A program made the position numbers and the translations under genes. 43,776 nt of DNA from Bacteroidota bacterium. Its GTDB lineage: Bacteria > Bacteroidota > Bacteroidia > Chitinophagales > Chitinophagaceae. This document shows, piece after piece, positions 1 to 8,300 of this stretch. The stretch is taken from the NCBI GenBank assembly GCA_013286835.1, contig JABDEZ010000010.1:1-43776 (forward strand), written 5' to 3'. A model generated the notes under the pieces. That model was given only the letters and a program-made list of their open reading frames with translations. It had not been told where the DNA came from and did not search any database. Numbering within the stretch: the first letter of the stretch is position 1; every line of letters starts with the position of its first letter.

Positions 1-306
1 CCACATACGCCAGCAGCCTGCCATACGGTTAGCCACTTCTTTTATAGAAGTTTCATGGCCCAGGGTGCCATCGGCCTGCGGAACGCCTGCCTTACGAAAG
101 TATTTTTGCGCCAGTATATCGGTTGCTATCTGCGACCAATGGCTCGGCACTTCTACATTCGTCATTTCAAATACTTTCTCTCCGTTTGGGTTACGTATTA
201 CCGATGTCCGGTAATCGTATTCAAACATATCAAAGGCCTTTACGCCATCGCGAGTGTAGTGCCTTTTGAACGACAGACCTTTGCCCTCTTTCCTTGGATT
301 GCTCAT
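1..306 (-). CDS. nrdJ: Vitamin B12-dependent ribonucleoside-diphosphate reductase, N-terminal part
   Basis: The first 102 codons of a gene that runs off the left edge. Class II reductases use adenosylcobalamin to make the thiyl radical that reduces ribonucleotides to deoxyribonucleotides in the cytoplasm, with or without oxygen. The translation opens MSNPRKEGKGLSFKRHYTR and continues through a block resembling the family N-terminus (YDYRTSVIRNPNGEKVFE, then VEVPSHWSQIATDILAQKYF, then a tail containing MAGCWRMW). In the family this block precedes the ATP-cone and catalytic barrel, which lie outside the window. The start is the first ATG after a TAnnTTTG box about 250 bp upstream, so the leader would be long. 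Assignment rests on remembered family similarity of this N-terminal block; the catalytic residues cannot be seen. Confidence 0.85.
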   Translation of the reverse strand, partial: MSNPRKEGKGLSFKRHYTRDGVKAFDMFEYDYRTSVIRNPNGEKVFEMTNVEVPSHWSQIATDILAQKYFRKAGVPQADGTLGHETSIKEVANRMAGCWRMW

Positions 307-375
307 GCGTATTAGTTTTTTAATATAAAAGATGTGTTTCAGTAAAATTCGGATAACGAAAATATCAAATTTGCT

Positions 376-530
376 TGCCTGTAAAAGAATAAGAAATACA
401 GTGAATGGGGATAAATTTTTAACATCCATTCTACAGGCATTTCCGCAAAATCAGCCTCAACCCTATTTGTTTTTTCAAAAAAAAGCGGTATATATAAAAA
501 ATTAGGGTGGGAAATCGCCTCCGGCGCACC
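376..530 (-). promoter_or_regulatory. Possible structured leader RNA of nrdJ
   Basis: On the minus strand a compact element at 530-506 reads GGTG, then a CGCC-GGA-GGCG hairpin, then ATTTCC, then CACC, so an outer helix could enclose an inner hairpin. Further downstream an 8-bp inverted repeat (TACAGGCA at 432-439 and TGCCTGTA at 376-383) encloses 48 nt. Both fall between a TAnnTTTG box at 558-565 and the nrdJ ATG. The canonical cobalamin-riboswitch B12 box was not recognised. Only helices are visible; function is inference. Confidence 0.28.
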
Positions 531-557
531 TGTTTTTATCCTGCCAGTCACCTCATG

Positions 558-565
558 CAAAGATA
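558..565 (-). promoter_or_regulatory. Candidate nrdJ promoter, -7 box TATCTTTG
   Basis: A perfect match on the minus strand to the Bacteroidota -7 consensus TAnnTTTG. Only a weak TTTA-like -33 lies about 20 bp upstream. It would give nrdJ a leader of roughly 245 nt. Confidence 0.45.
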
Positions 566-785
566 CTGAAAATAGCGCCCATATTGCGTTAAAGGCTATA
601 CAATTGTTACAATAAGCGCATCTTCATAAACTATAAAGACACACCCATAAACGCTATCCTTTCGCACAAGAACATAGAGATATATTTATTTTATGCGTTC
701 CGGTTGCATCACAAATATTAACATCAGTTATCACCATCGTATTAAACGCCGCTAAGCTATTAATTTAACCTTGTGTACATAACGT

Positions 786-823
786 AAAAAAGAAAGGCAA
801 CCCAAAGGCTGCCTTTCTTTTTT
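786..823 (-). terminator. Terminator downstream of pckA
   Basis: A perfect inverted repeat (AAAAAAGAAAGGCA at 786-799, its complement at 810-823) with a 10-nt loop. It starts 15 bp beyond the pckA stop. A-rich and T-rich flanks on both strands would let it work in either direction. Confidence 0.85.
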
Positions 824-838
824 ATAAATCAAGGTATA

Positions 839-2455
839 TTATTCAGCATTTACCAGCATCTTAGGTGCGGCTGCCAGTGTTTCCTCGTTCGCTTCCGATG
901 CATATTTATCAAAGTTCTTCACAAACAGCTGTGCCAGTTCGTTAGCCTTTTTATCATATGCTTCCTTATCGCTCCATGTATTACGTGGCGATAGTATTTC
1001 AGCAGGTACACCAGGGCAGCTTTCAGGCATCAGTATGCCAAACACCGGGTGTGGCTCGTAAGCTACATCGTTCAGTTGGCCGGTCATAGCTGCAGTTATC
1101 ATGCTGCGGGTATAGCTCAGCTTCATACGGTTACCGGTGCCATAAGCACCACCGCTCCAGCCTGTATTGATCAACCATACATTAATACTTGGGTCTGCTT
1201 CCAGTTTCTTACCCAGTAATTCTGCATAAGCTACGGGGTGCAATGGCAGAAACACACGACCAAAACATGCTGAGAAGGTAGTCTGTGGTTCTGTAACACC
1301 CATTTCTGTACCGGCAACCTTAGCTGTATAGCCACTCACGTAGTGATACATAGCCTGGTTCTTGGTCAGTTTAGATATTGGGGGCAGTATGCCAAACGCA
1401 TCGCAGGTAAGGAAGAATATATTCTTTGGAGTACCGGCGTACGATGGTTCTTTTGAGTTGCCTATAAAATTTATTGGGTAAGCGGCACGGGTATTTTCAG
1501 TAATGCTCTTATCAGCATAGTCCACCTCATTGGTTCCTGCCTTGAAAGTTATATTTTCAAGCAAAGTACCTGGCTTTATAGCTGCAAATATTTCTGGTTC
1601 TTTTTCAGCGCTCAGGTCTATACATTTTGCATAGCAACCGCCTTCAAAGTTAAATACGTTATGTTCAGACCATCCATGTTCGTCATCGCCTATCAGGGCG
1701 CGTTGTGGATCTGCACTCAGGGTGGTTTTACCTGTTCCGCTCAGGCCAAAGAACAGTGCTACATCGCCGTCCTTGCCCTCGTTGGCAGAACAGTGCATGC
1801 TCAGCACCTTATGGTCGTGTGGCAATACAAAGTTCAGCACACCAAATATACCTTTCTTCATTTCGCCGGTATAGGCGCTGCCACCTATTAGTATGATCTT
1901 GCGGGTAAAGTTCACAATAGTAAAGTTACCCTGGCGTGTACCATCCACAGCAGGATCTGCCTGAAATTCGGGCGCCTGCAATATCAGCCAGTCGTGCGTC
2001 TGTGTTTTGATCTCTTCGGCTGTAGGGCGCAAAAACAAATTGTTGCAAAAAAGATTAGCCCACGGTGTTTCATTTATCACCAATACATTTAACCTGTATT
2101 CTTCAGATGCACATGCATAAGCATCACGCACCCATAATTCCTTACCTGCCAGGTAATTACATACCTTATCATATAGTTTGTCAAATACGTCTGGCGCCAT
2201 TGGGATATTTACATCACCCCAGTCAACACTCTTCTCTGTTATCGCGTCCTTTACGGTAAACTTGTCTTTAGGCGAGCGGCCGGTAAACTTGCCGGTATTT
2301 ACACACAATGCTCCAGTGTCATTCAACACTCCTTGTTCAAACTGTAAAGTCTGCTTTACCAATTCTTCGGGCGAAAGGTTCCAATGAGATGTACCCGCAT
2401 TGATCCCCAAGTCAGTAAGGGTTACTGACGAATTTTTACTACCATATACCTGCAT
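839..2455 (-). CDS. pckA: Phosphoenolpyruvate carboxykinase (ATP)
   Basis: Converts oxaloacetate and ATP to phosphoenolpyruvate, CO2 and ADP, the entry step of gluconeogenesis, in the cytoplasm. The 538-residue length is typical. Visible landmarks are the substrate-binding GRSPKDK segment (about 59-65), YTGEMKKG (about 195-202), the P-loop GLSGTGKTTLS (237-247) and the metal-binding GDDEHGW (256-262). The frame is open 22 codons further upstream, but a well-formed promoter lies inside that extension, so the start is the ATG at 2455, beginning MQVYGSKNS. It is a single-gene unit with its own promoter (2488-2518) and terminator (786-823). Confidence 0.97.
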   Translation of the reverse strand: MQVYGSKNSSVTLTDLGINAGTSHWNLSPEELVKQTLQFEQGVLNDTGALCVNTGKFTGRSPKDKFTVKDAITEKSVDWGDVNIPMAPDVFDKLYDKVCNYLAGKELWVRDAYACASEEYRLNVLVINETPWANLFCNNLFLRPTAEEIKTQTHDWLILQAPEFQADPAVDGTRQGNFTIVNFTRKIILIGGSAYTGEMKKGIFGVLNFVLPHDHKVLSMHCSANEGKDGDVALFFGLSGTGKTTLSADPQRALIGDDEHGWSEHNVFNFEGGCYAKCIDLSAEKEPEIFAAIKPGTLLENITFKAGTNEVDYADKSITENTRAAYPINFIGNSKEPSYAGTPKNIFFLTCDAFGILPPISKLTKNQAMYHYVSGYTAKVAGTEMGVTEPQTTFSACFGRVFLPLHPVAYAELLGKKLEADPSINVWLINTGWSGGAYGTGNRMKLSYTRSMITAAMTGQLNDVAYEPHPVFGILMPESCPGVPAEILSPRNTWSDKEAYDKKANELAQLFVKNFDKYASEANEETLAAAPKMLVNAE

Positions 2456-2487
2456 AAATATTCTTTTTTTATTAAAAAAAGTATGGA

Positions 2488-2518
2488 CAAAAATAGCACA
2501 TAAAACCTTTTTACCAAT
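2488..2518 (-). promoter_or_regulatory. pckA promoter (ATTG-N19-TATTTTTG)
   Basis: On the minus strand the -7 box TATTTTTG (2488-2495) lies 19 bp from an ATTG -33 element (2515-2518). This matches the primary sigma-factor promoter of Bacteroidota. Predicted transcription starts near 2484, leaving a leader of about 29 nt and fixing the pckA start at 2455. Confidence 0.75.
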
Positions 2519-2583
2519 CATTATTTTTTACATGCACTTTTTTCTTATACAACGAATTGTGTATAACTAAATCTGTGCTGTTA

Positions 2584-3891
2584 TTACAAATGATTGTTTT
2601 GGTCTTTATATCCTACAACTTCTGTACCATTTTGGGAAACGATTGCATTTTCCTTCAGCAGCAGCAATTGTATAAATACAACCACCCATGCCAATATACA
2701 CGGCACCACCTTTATCACATACGGTGTAAAAAACTGTTGCTTTAATATATGTGGAAAAATATCCGTCACAGAAAGTGTGGTAAATGCAAACACTAACCAT
2801 AAGATTACAGTACGCCACAAAGCATATGGACGGCTAAAATACCAGATGCCCGCACCGGCAACTGCTATGACAAACGTTGGCGATTCTGCTTTATGATTAA
2901 AAATAATCACCCATAACAGCATAGAAGCCAGGGTAAGCAGCCTGAAAACAAGGTTGCCATACATCTTAAATCGTACAAGCGGCAGCAGGAACAATGCTAT
3001 TCCAACAATGCTCACTATACTCTTACCTTGCTCCACGCCAAACCATGCATGCAGCCACCCAATTACCGATAACCCGTAAGATCCCGCCTGATCTGCTGCC
3101 AGCATAGTAGCCCAGTTATGATACTGCCACAACAATGCTTGCATAGGCACAGCTACAAGCGGCAATACAAACAGCAGTACAGTCCACAATGCTGCAAACA
3201 ATATAAAACGCACTTTGCCAGGGTAAAACAAGAACAGGCAGAAACCTATGGCCCCGTATAGCTTTATAAAGGTGGCCAGTACCAGCCACAGCGTAGCCCA
3301 CTGTACTTTGCCGTTTTGCATGCAACAAAAAGCGCCTATCATCAGCCCGGCCATAAGGGCATTGCTTTGCGCATTTTGCAGCGATGTAAGCATTTCTATA
3401 GCTACAAACCAGCACAACATGCTGCGTACCTTTACAGTAAAAGGTAGCATCCGTATAGCTGCCAGCAGTGTCAGTGCGTTCAGCAGGTTCCATATGGTAA
3501 GCCCCAACAGGTCGGGCATGTAGGCAAGCGCGCCCATGCACAGAGCAAACGTGGGACTATACTTGTACAGGTCCCACTGTTCCTTAGGGTAAATGGTGTA
3601 CAGGTTTTGCCCATGTATTAAATGGAAAAACGATTGCCTGAAGATGACATAGTTATTATATTCAGTAAAATAATTGCCTACAAACAGCTTTGCGGTCTCT
3701 GGGTTATTTACAATATCGGTGGAATGCACATCGATGGTAGGGGCAGCCATCATATGTGTACCCAGCGCTATAAGCTGCACACTGGCCACTACAGCCATAA
3801 TAATATACAGCGCCAGCACCACGCGCGGTTGCAACAAAAAATTACGGATATTCAGCCACTTCATAAGTGGCATCAAAGTACGGGAATACAT
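2584..3891 (-). CDS. GT87-family (DUF2029) membrane glycosyltransferase
   Basis: A 435-residue polytopic membrane protein with about ten hydrophobic segments, resembling the DUF2029/GT87 family of polyprenyl-phosphate-dependent mannosyltransferases. After the first membrane segment a large external loop carries the family-like region with NLYTIYPKEQWDLYKYSPTF (about 96-115), and FIKLYG-type motifs follow. It would transfer a sugar from a lipid carrier on the outer face of the inner membrane; donor and acceptor are unknown. It ends 66 bp before the pckA -33 box. Start choice is uncertain: in-frame ATGs exist at 3891, 3873 and 3864, and a TACTTTG-like box overlaps the first codons, so one of the two internal ATGs may be used. 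Confidence 0.75.
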   Translation of the reverse strand: MYSRTLMPLMKWLNIRNFLLQPRVVLALYIIMAVVASVQLIALGTHMMAAPTIDVHSTDIVNNPETAKLFVGNYFTEYNNYVIFRQSFFHLIHGQNLYTIYPKEQWDLYKYSPTFALCMGALAYMPDLLGLTIWNLLNALTLLAAIRMLPFTVKVRSMLCWFVAIEMLTSLQNAQSNALMAGLMIGAFCCMQNGKVQWATLWLVLATFIKLYGAIGFCLFLFYPGKVRFILFAALWTVLLFVLPLVAVPMQALLWQYHNWATMLAADQAGSYGLSVIGWLHAWFGVEQGKSIVSIVGIALFLLPLVRFKMYGNLVFRLLTLASMLLWVIIFNHKAESPTFVIAVAGAGIWYFSRPYALWRTVILWLVFAFTTLSVTDIFPHILKQQFFTPYVIKVVPCILAWVVVFIQLLLLKENAIVSQNGTEVVGYKDQNNHL

Positions 3892-3957
3892 GCAAAAAGT
3901 AAAACGGGAGGTTGGAGGGCCCTGAACAGCCTAATTACTTATTCATTCAAATCATTC

Positions 3958-3989
3958 TTTGCTCGTGGTACATACTGGCGCAAAATTTG
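3958..3989 (+). promoter_or_regulatory. Candidate promoter of the HAD phosphatase gene
   Basis: TTTG (3958-3961), a 20-bp spacer, then AAAATTTG (3982-3989), one mismatch from TAnnTTTG. Transcription would start about 13 nt before the ATG at 4006. Confidence 0.5.
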
Positions 3990-4005
3990 AGTACTTATAG
4001 TTTAT

Positions 4006-4650
4006 ATGATCACCAATATTTTTTTTGATTTTGATGGTGTGCTGTGCGAGTCTGTCCAAGTGAAGACCGAAGCATTCAGGCAGCTGTACGCATCTTATGG
4101 GCAAGAAGTTGCCGATGCGGTTGTAGCCTACCATCAGGCACATGGCGGTGTATCGCGGTACGATAAAATACGCTACTACCATAAAACCTTATTGCATACA
4201 GACATTTCGGATACTGAACTTCAAAAATGGTCTAACCGTTTTTCAGAATTGGTAATGGCAGGCGTTATAGCTGCACCAGAAGTGCCCGGTACTACCTCAT
4301 TTTTAAAAGAGCATTGGCATCAATATACGTACTGGGTTATAACGGCCACGCCCACTGATGAAATAAAAGCCATACTAACACAAAAAGGGTGGGGCACTTA
4401 CTTTTCAGGCATCTTTGGTTCGCCCGAAAAAAAAGGGCATTGGGCAAGGTATATCCTAAATGCACAAAAATTGGATCCTACACAGGTAGTTTTTGTTGGT
4501 GATGCCCTTGCTGATAAAAAAGCTGCAGACGATAATGGTATCACATTCATTTTGCGTCACACACCCGATAACAAAATGCTGTTCACAGGGTACGATGGCA
4601 AAAGTATAAACGACCTTTCTCAGCTCAAATCCATCTTAAAAACTTTATAA
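4006..4650 (+). CDS. HAD-superfamily phosphatase, phosphoglycolate-phosphatase-like
   Basis: A 214-residue soluble haloacid dehalogenase-type hydrolase. Motif I is DFDGVL with nucleophile D8 and acid/base D10. Motif II lies in VITATPTDE (about 111-119). The motif III lysine is in SPEKKGH (K142 or K143). Motif IV is GDALADKKAA with D166 and D170. Residues 14-100 form a helical C1-type cap as in phosphoglycolate phosphatase and beta-phosphoglucomutase relatives. The substrate cannot be read from the sequence. It stands alone between the divergent GT87 gene and the small-RNA locus. Confidence 0.85.
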   Translation: MITNIFFDFDGVLCESVQVKTEAFRQLYASYGQEVADAVVAYHQAHGGVSRYDKIRYYHKTLLHTDISDTELQKWSNRFSELVMAGVIAAPEVPGTTSFLKEHWHQYTYWVITATPTDEIKAILTQKGWGTYFSGIFGSPEKKGHWARYILNAQKLDPTQVVFVGDALADKKAADDNGITFILRHTPDNKMLFTGYDGKSINDLSQLKSILKTL

Positions 4651-4746
4651 ACGGAGCCGTATTACCTGAAATTGATACTATCGTATGAATGACAACGATT
4701 GCGTAACTTTTTATTCTATATTTAGGAGATTATAAAAATCAAGTGT

Positions 4747-4754
4747 TATTTTTG
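4747..4754 (+). promoter_or_regulatory. Candidate promoter of small RNA, -7 box TATTTTTG
   Basis: Exact TAnnTTTG match, and the same 8-mer as the pckA -7 box. A TTTA sequence near 4720-4724 could serve as a weak -33. Predicted transcription start is about 4758. Confidence 0.5.
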
Positions 4755-4919
4755 ACCTAGAAATAAAGAAAACGGGCTTCTTAAAGGTCAGCCCGTGTAA
4801 GTTTTGAAGAAGTTCACTTTATAATCACTACATCTAGTATTATTATAAAGTATTAAAAATTGAACTTAAAGATTACTATATATACTGCAGTGGGGTCTTT
4901 TCTAAGACTCCTTTTTTTT
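4755..4919 (+). ncRNA. Candidate small RNA (about 160 nt) with three hairpins
   Basis: Bounded by a -7 box at 4747-4754 and an intrinsic terminator at 4892-4919. Hairpin 1 pairs ACGGGCT (4772-4778) with AGCCCGT (4790-4796). Hairpin 2 is two-tiered: AAGTTC (4810-4815) pairs with GAACTT (4862-4867), and inside it ACTTTATAAT (4816-4825) pairs with ATTATAAAGT (4842-4851). Hairpin 3 is the terminator. An alternative pairing, TGACCT (4753-4758) with AGGTCA (4785-4790), would compete with hairpin 1. No ORF spans it. It could instead be the 3' untranslated part of the HAD gene, whose stop lies 104 bp before. It was not recognised as 6S, SRP, tmRNA or RNase P RNA. Confidence 0.55.
4892..4919 (+). terminator. 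Intrinsic terminator of the small-RNA/HAD transcript
   Basis: GGGGTCTT (4892-4899), a TTCT loop, AAGACTCC (4904-4911, one G-T pair), then eight T residues. This is a textbook plus-strand terminator 242 bp after the HAD stop codon. Confidence 0.85.
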
Positions 4920-4995
4920 GCCCTTGAGGCAAATAATATTGCAAATATAACGGCATTTTCTTTATTGTAATCACAAGGTCTAAATTAAAATAAGC

Positions 4996-5391
4996 ATGGA
5001 TATCTCCATCACTACACCCGGCCTGTTATTTCCGGCTATATCATTGCTTATGTTATCTCATACCAATCGTTTTCTGGCACTGGCAAACCTCATCCGTACA
5101 TTACTCGAAAAATATAAGAATACCGAAGACAAAGCACATATAAAATTACAAATACAGCATCTGCGCAGCCGCCTGCGGCTCATTCGCACCATGCAGGTAT
5201 TTGGCGTATTTAGCTTTTTGTTGTGTGCAATATGCATGTGCTGCATCTTCATGACATGGACGGTGGCTGCAACAGTTATTTTCGTGCTCAGCATATTCAC
5301 TTTCATCATCTCATTGCTGGTGTCGCTTACAGAGATCGTGCAAAGTCTTAATGCTCTTGAAGTAGAAATGAAGAATGCAGTGCGGGATTAA
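4996..5391 (+). CDS. DUF2721 family membrane protein
   Basis: A 131-residue protein resembling the DUF2721 family of unknown function. The N-terminus TTPGLLFPAISLLMLSHTN, followed by RFLALANLIR, matches the family pattern. A basic, helical stretch (about 38-64) is followed by two hydrophobic segments (about 67-88 and 92-113). The likely layout is three membrane helices with a cytosolic coiled region. Its stop codon overlaps the stop of the convergent surface-protein gene (shared bases 5388-5391), so there is no room for a terminator between them. Confidence 0.8.
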   Translation: MDISITTPGLLFPAISLLMLSHTNRFLALANLIRTLLEKYKNTEDKAHIKLQIQHLRSRLRLIRTMQVFGVFSFLLCAICMCCIFMTWTVAATVIFVLSIFTFIISLLVSLTEIVQSLNALEVEMKNAVRD

Positions 5392-8300
5392 TTATTACGC
5401 ATCACCTCTACTTTATGTACTGCCATACCTGCGTCAGTATCCATATATAAAATATAAAGCCCACCTGCAAGCTGCGATACATCTATCCTATAAGGCCCGG
5501 CTGTAGATATAGCCTCATCATATACCATGCTGCCACTTACTGTTGCCAGGCGTATATGGTTCACTTTTACATGCCTTGCAATTACGTTCAGCTTGCTCTG
5601 CGCAGGGTTAGGATATATACTGATATCATTGGTACCGGCTGTTAATACAGGTACTCCTGTCAATGTATCTACTACAACCACTGTAGTTACTGTATCGCTA
5701 CCGCATGCATTGCTGCCTATAAGCATAACGTTATAGACACCCTTTGCATTGTAGCTATAACGTACCGATGCAGAGTCTGCACCTGTGCCATCACCAAAGT
5801 TCCAGACGTAATTGGTTATGAACTGTGCATTCAGCACCGTAAATTCAACCACACTTCCATTAAGTGTAGGCTGTGTAACAACTATCGTTCCTATATGCGG
5901 AGTAGAATCAACTCTTACAGATATAGTATCAATAAGTGTACAACCATTTTGGCCTGCTATTGTAACTATATATGCCCCCGGCTGGGTAACAATTACGGCG
6001 TGTGCTGTATCGCCGGTACTCCAAATATTCGGGTAGGCAGTGATAGTATAAAGTATTGCACTGTTGCCGGCGCATATAGCTGTATCGCCGCTTACAATAG
6101 CCACAGGTAACGGTTTTACCACAACTGTATCTGTGTGGGTAAACGGGCAGTTATTAGCATCATGTACAGTAAGCGTATAAACCCCTGCGTCAGCCTCGGT
6201 GGCACGCCCCTTATCAGGGTTTGCCGTACTTGCCATAAAACCTCCCGGTCCCGTCCAGTTATAGTTGTAAGGTGTTGTTCCGCCTGACATTAGGGATGCC
6301 AGGTGTAACGTGTCACCTGCACATATCACAAGTGTCTGCGCAGTAATGCTCAGTACTGCCGGCTCTTCCAATATAATAGTATCAATATACGTTGCTTTAC
6401 AGCCGCCCGTTAGTGTTACATAATACGTACCTGCTTCCAGGTTATTTATATTTTGCGTACTTGCGTTAAATGTTCCTGGCCCTCCCCATTGGTAATTAAT
6501 AGGGGCAATGCCACCGGTTACAGCAAGTGCAATACTGCCATTTGTATTGCCATTACAACGGGGTTCTCTCTCTGTAGGCACAACTACAGGCGCGGGTATA
6601 ACGCTCACTGTTGTGGCAGCCGTTTTTATGCAACCATTCCCATCTTTTACGGTAAGTGTATATACACCACCAGATGCCGCAGTTGCAATTAATGAAGGAT
6701 TTTGGCCCACGACACTAAACCCATTAGGGTCACTCCAGGTATAGTTAAAATTACCTACCCCACCAGTTGCAGTACCCGTTAGGTTTAGGCTGCCACCAGC
6801 GCAAAGTGGCCCATTGTTTGTTGCAGTATCTGTAATAGCTGCAGGCTCGTTTACAGGTATAGTAGCAGTTGTACTGCAGCCACCTGCACTTGTGGCGACT
6901 ACATTATAAACGCCAGCCACAAGGTTAGTTGCATTCTGTGTACTTGCAGTGTACCCGCTTGGCCCTGTCCATGCAAAAGTAAAAGGTGCGCTTCCCATTG
7001 GCGCTAGTAATATGGCGCCGTTGTTGCCACCCTGGCACAGCACATCTTTGTTAATTATACTAAGCGTTGGTACACTATCCACTACTAATTTCAGCGTATC
7101 TGTTTTAATACAGCTATTGGCATCTTTCACAGTTACCACATAGGGGCCCGAGCCATTAAAACCAATAGTGGGAATAGATGGATATTGATTTGAAGAAGTA
7201 AAGCCATTAGGGCCCACCCATGAGTAAGATACGTTGCCAATACCGCCAGTTGCATTGCTTGTAAGCAATAAGGTAGCTCCATTGCACAGCGGCCGGTTGC
7301 CTGTAGCTGTAAGTTGCATAGCATTTGCCTGAAATACTGTTGCCGTTGTATGTGCTATACACCCCTGGGGTATAGATACATCTACAGCGTAACCACCAGC
7401 CTTCAGGCCGGTAATATTCTGATTGGTTGAATAGTATCCGTTAGGTCCTGTCCACAGCACATTATAGCTGCCGCTTATGCCTGTAACAGTCAGGTTTATT
7501 GCGCCCGTAGAGTCTCCGTTACACAATACATTAGTAACAGCATCGGTCAATACGCCACCATTGGTAACAGAAACAGTGGTAGATGTTGTGCTTGTACATT
7601 GCAGTTGGTCCGTTACTGTAAGATAGTAAGTACCTGCTTCGCTTACTGTTGACGGATTGAATACTGGTGATGCACTTACAGATGAAAAGCCGCTGGGGCC
7701 CGACCATCTATAAGTATAAATACCGGTACCACCACTACCTGTACCATTCATGTTTAGCGCGCTACCCGCACACACAGGGCTGTTAGATGATGCCGATGCA
7801 ACTACTGCCGGATACTGAAGTACAGTATCTACATTAGATGCCGTGCATCCGGTATTAGATGTAACATTAACTGTATAAACGCCGGCAACCAGGCTTGAAA
7901 TATTTTGTCCGGTAGATGTATAATTATAAGGGCCTGTCCACAAGTAAGAAAAGCCGCTCCCGCCGCTCACACTCAGGCTCACCGATCCATTGTTGCCACC
8001 ATAACAGGTTACGTATGTGGCGTGTGTAGAAAGATTAGGTATAAGGTATGCACCTACCGCAGCTGTATATGATGCTGTACACAGATCTGCATCTGTAACA
8101 GTAGCAGTGTAGTTACCCGCCAACGATGCAGTTACGGTACCAACTACAGGATTTTGGATGTAAGAACTAAAGGTATTAGGCCCTGCCCAGCTATATGTGT
8201 AGGGCGCCGTTCCTCCTGTAGGGTTAGCATACAGGTTCATTGTACTGCCTATGCATGCCACGCCAGATGCTGTAAGTGTTAGCTGCGTAGGTTGCGTAAC

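Larger units (their letters stand above)
307..838. other. Intergenic region between nrdJ and pckA
   Basis: This 532-bp stretch holds the nrdJ leader and promoter (about 307-590) and the pckA terminator (786-823). The part from about 600 to 780 is AT-rich with no credible ORF, tRNA or repeat. A 73-codon minus ORF at 339-560 lies wholly within the leader and looks accidental. Confidence 0.6.
4651..4995. other. Gene-free region with candidate small RNA
   Basis: A 345-bp stretch with no credible ORF. It holds a promoter-like box, three inverted repeats and a strong terminator, annotated separately as a candidate small RNA. A second short hairpin (TTTGCC-GGCAAA, 4917-4933) overlaps the T-run of the terminator. 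The part 4935-4995 shows only AT-rich sequence. Confidence 0.6.

Noticed and set aside
339-560. 73-codon minus ORF upstream of nrdJ
   Set aside because: It lies in the leader, has biased composition from AT-rich DNA, no recognisable motif, and ends just before nrdJ without a matching arrangement. A structured leader explains the region better.
307-600. Cobalamin riboswitch upstream of nrdJ
   Set aside because: The function makes it attractive, but the conserved B12 box and core were not found on the minus strand; only generic hairpins were seen.
2456-2521. N-terminal extension of pckA to 2521
   Set aside because: It contains the complete -33/-7 promoter of the gene, and the family N-terminus starts at the ATG at 2455.
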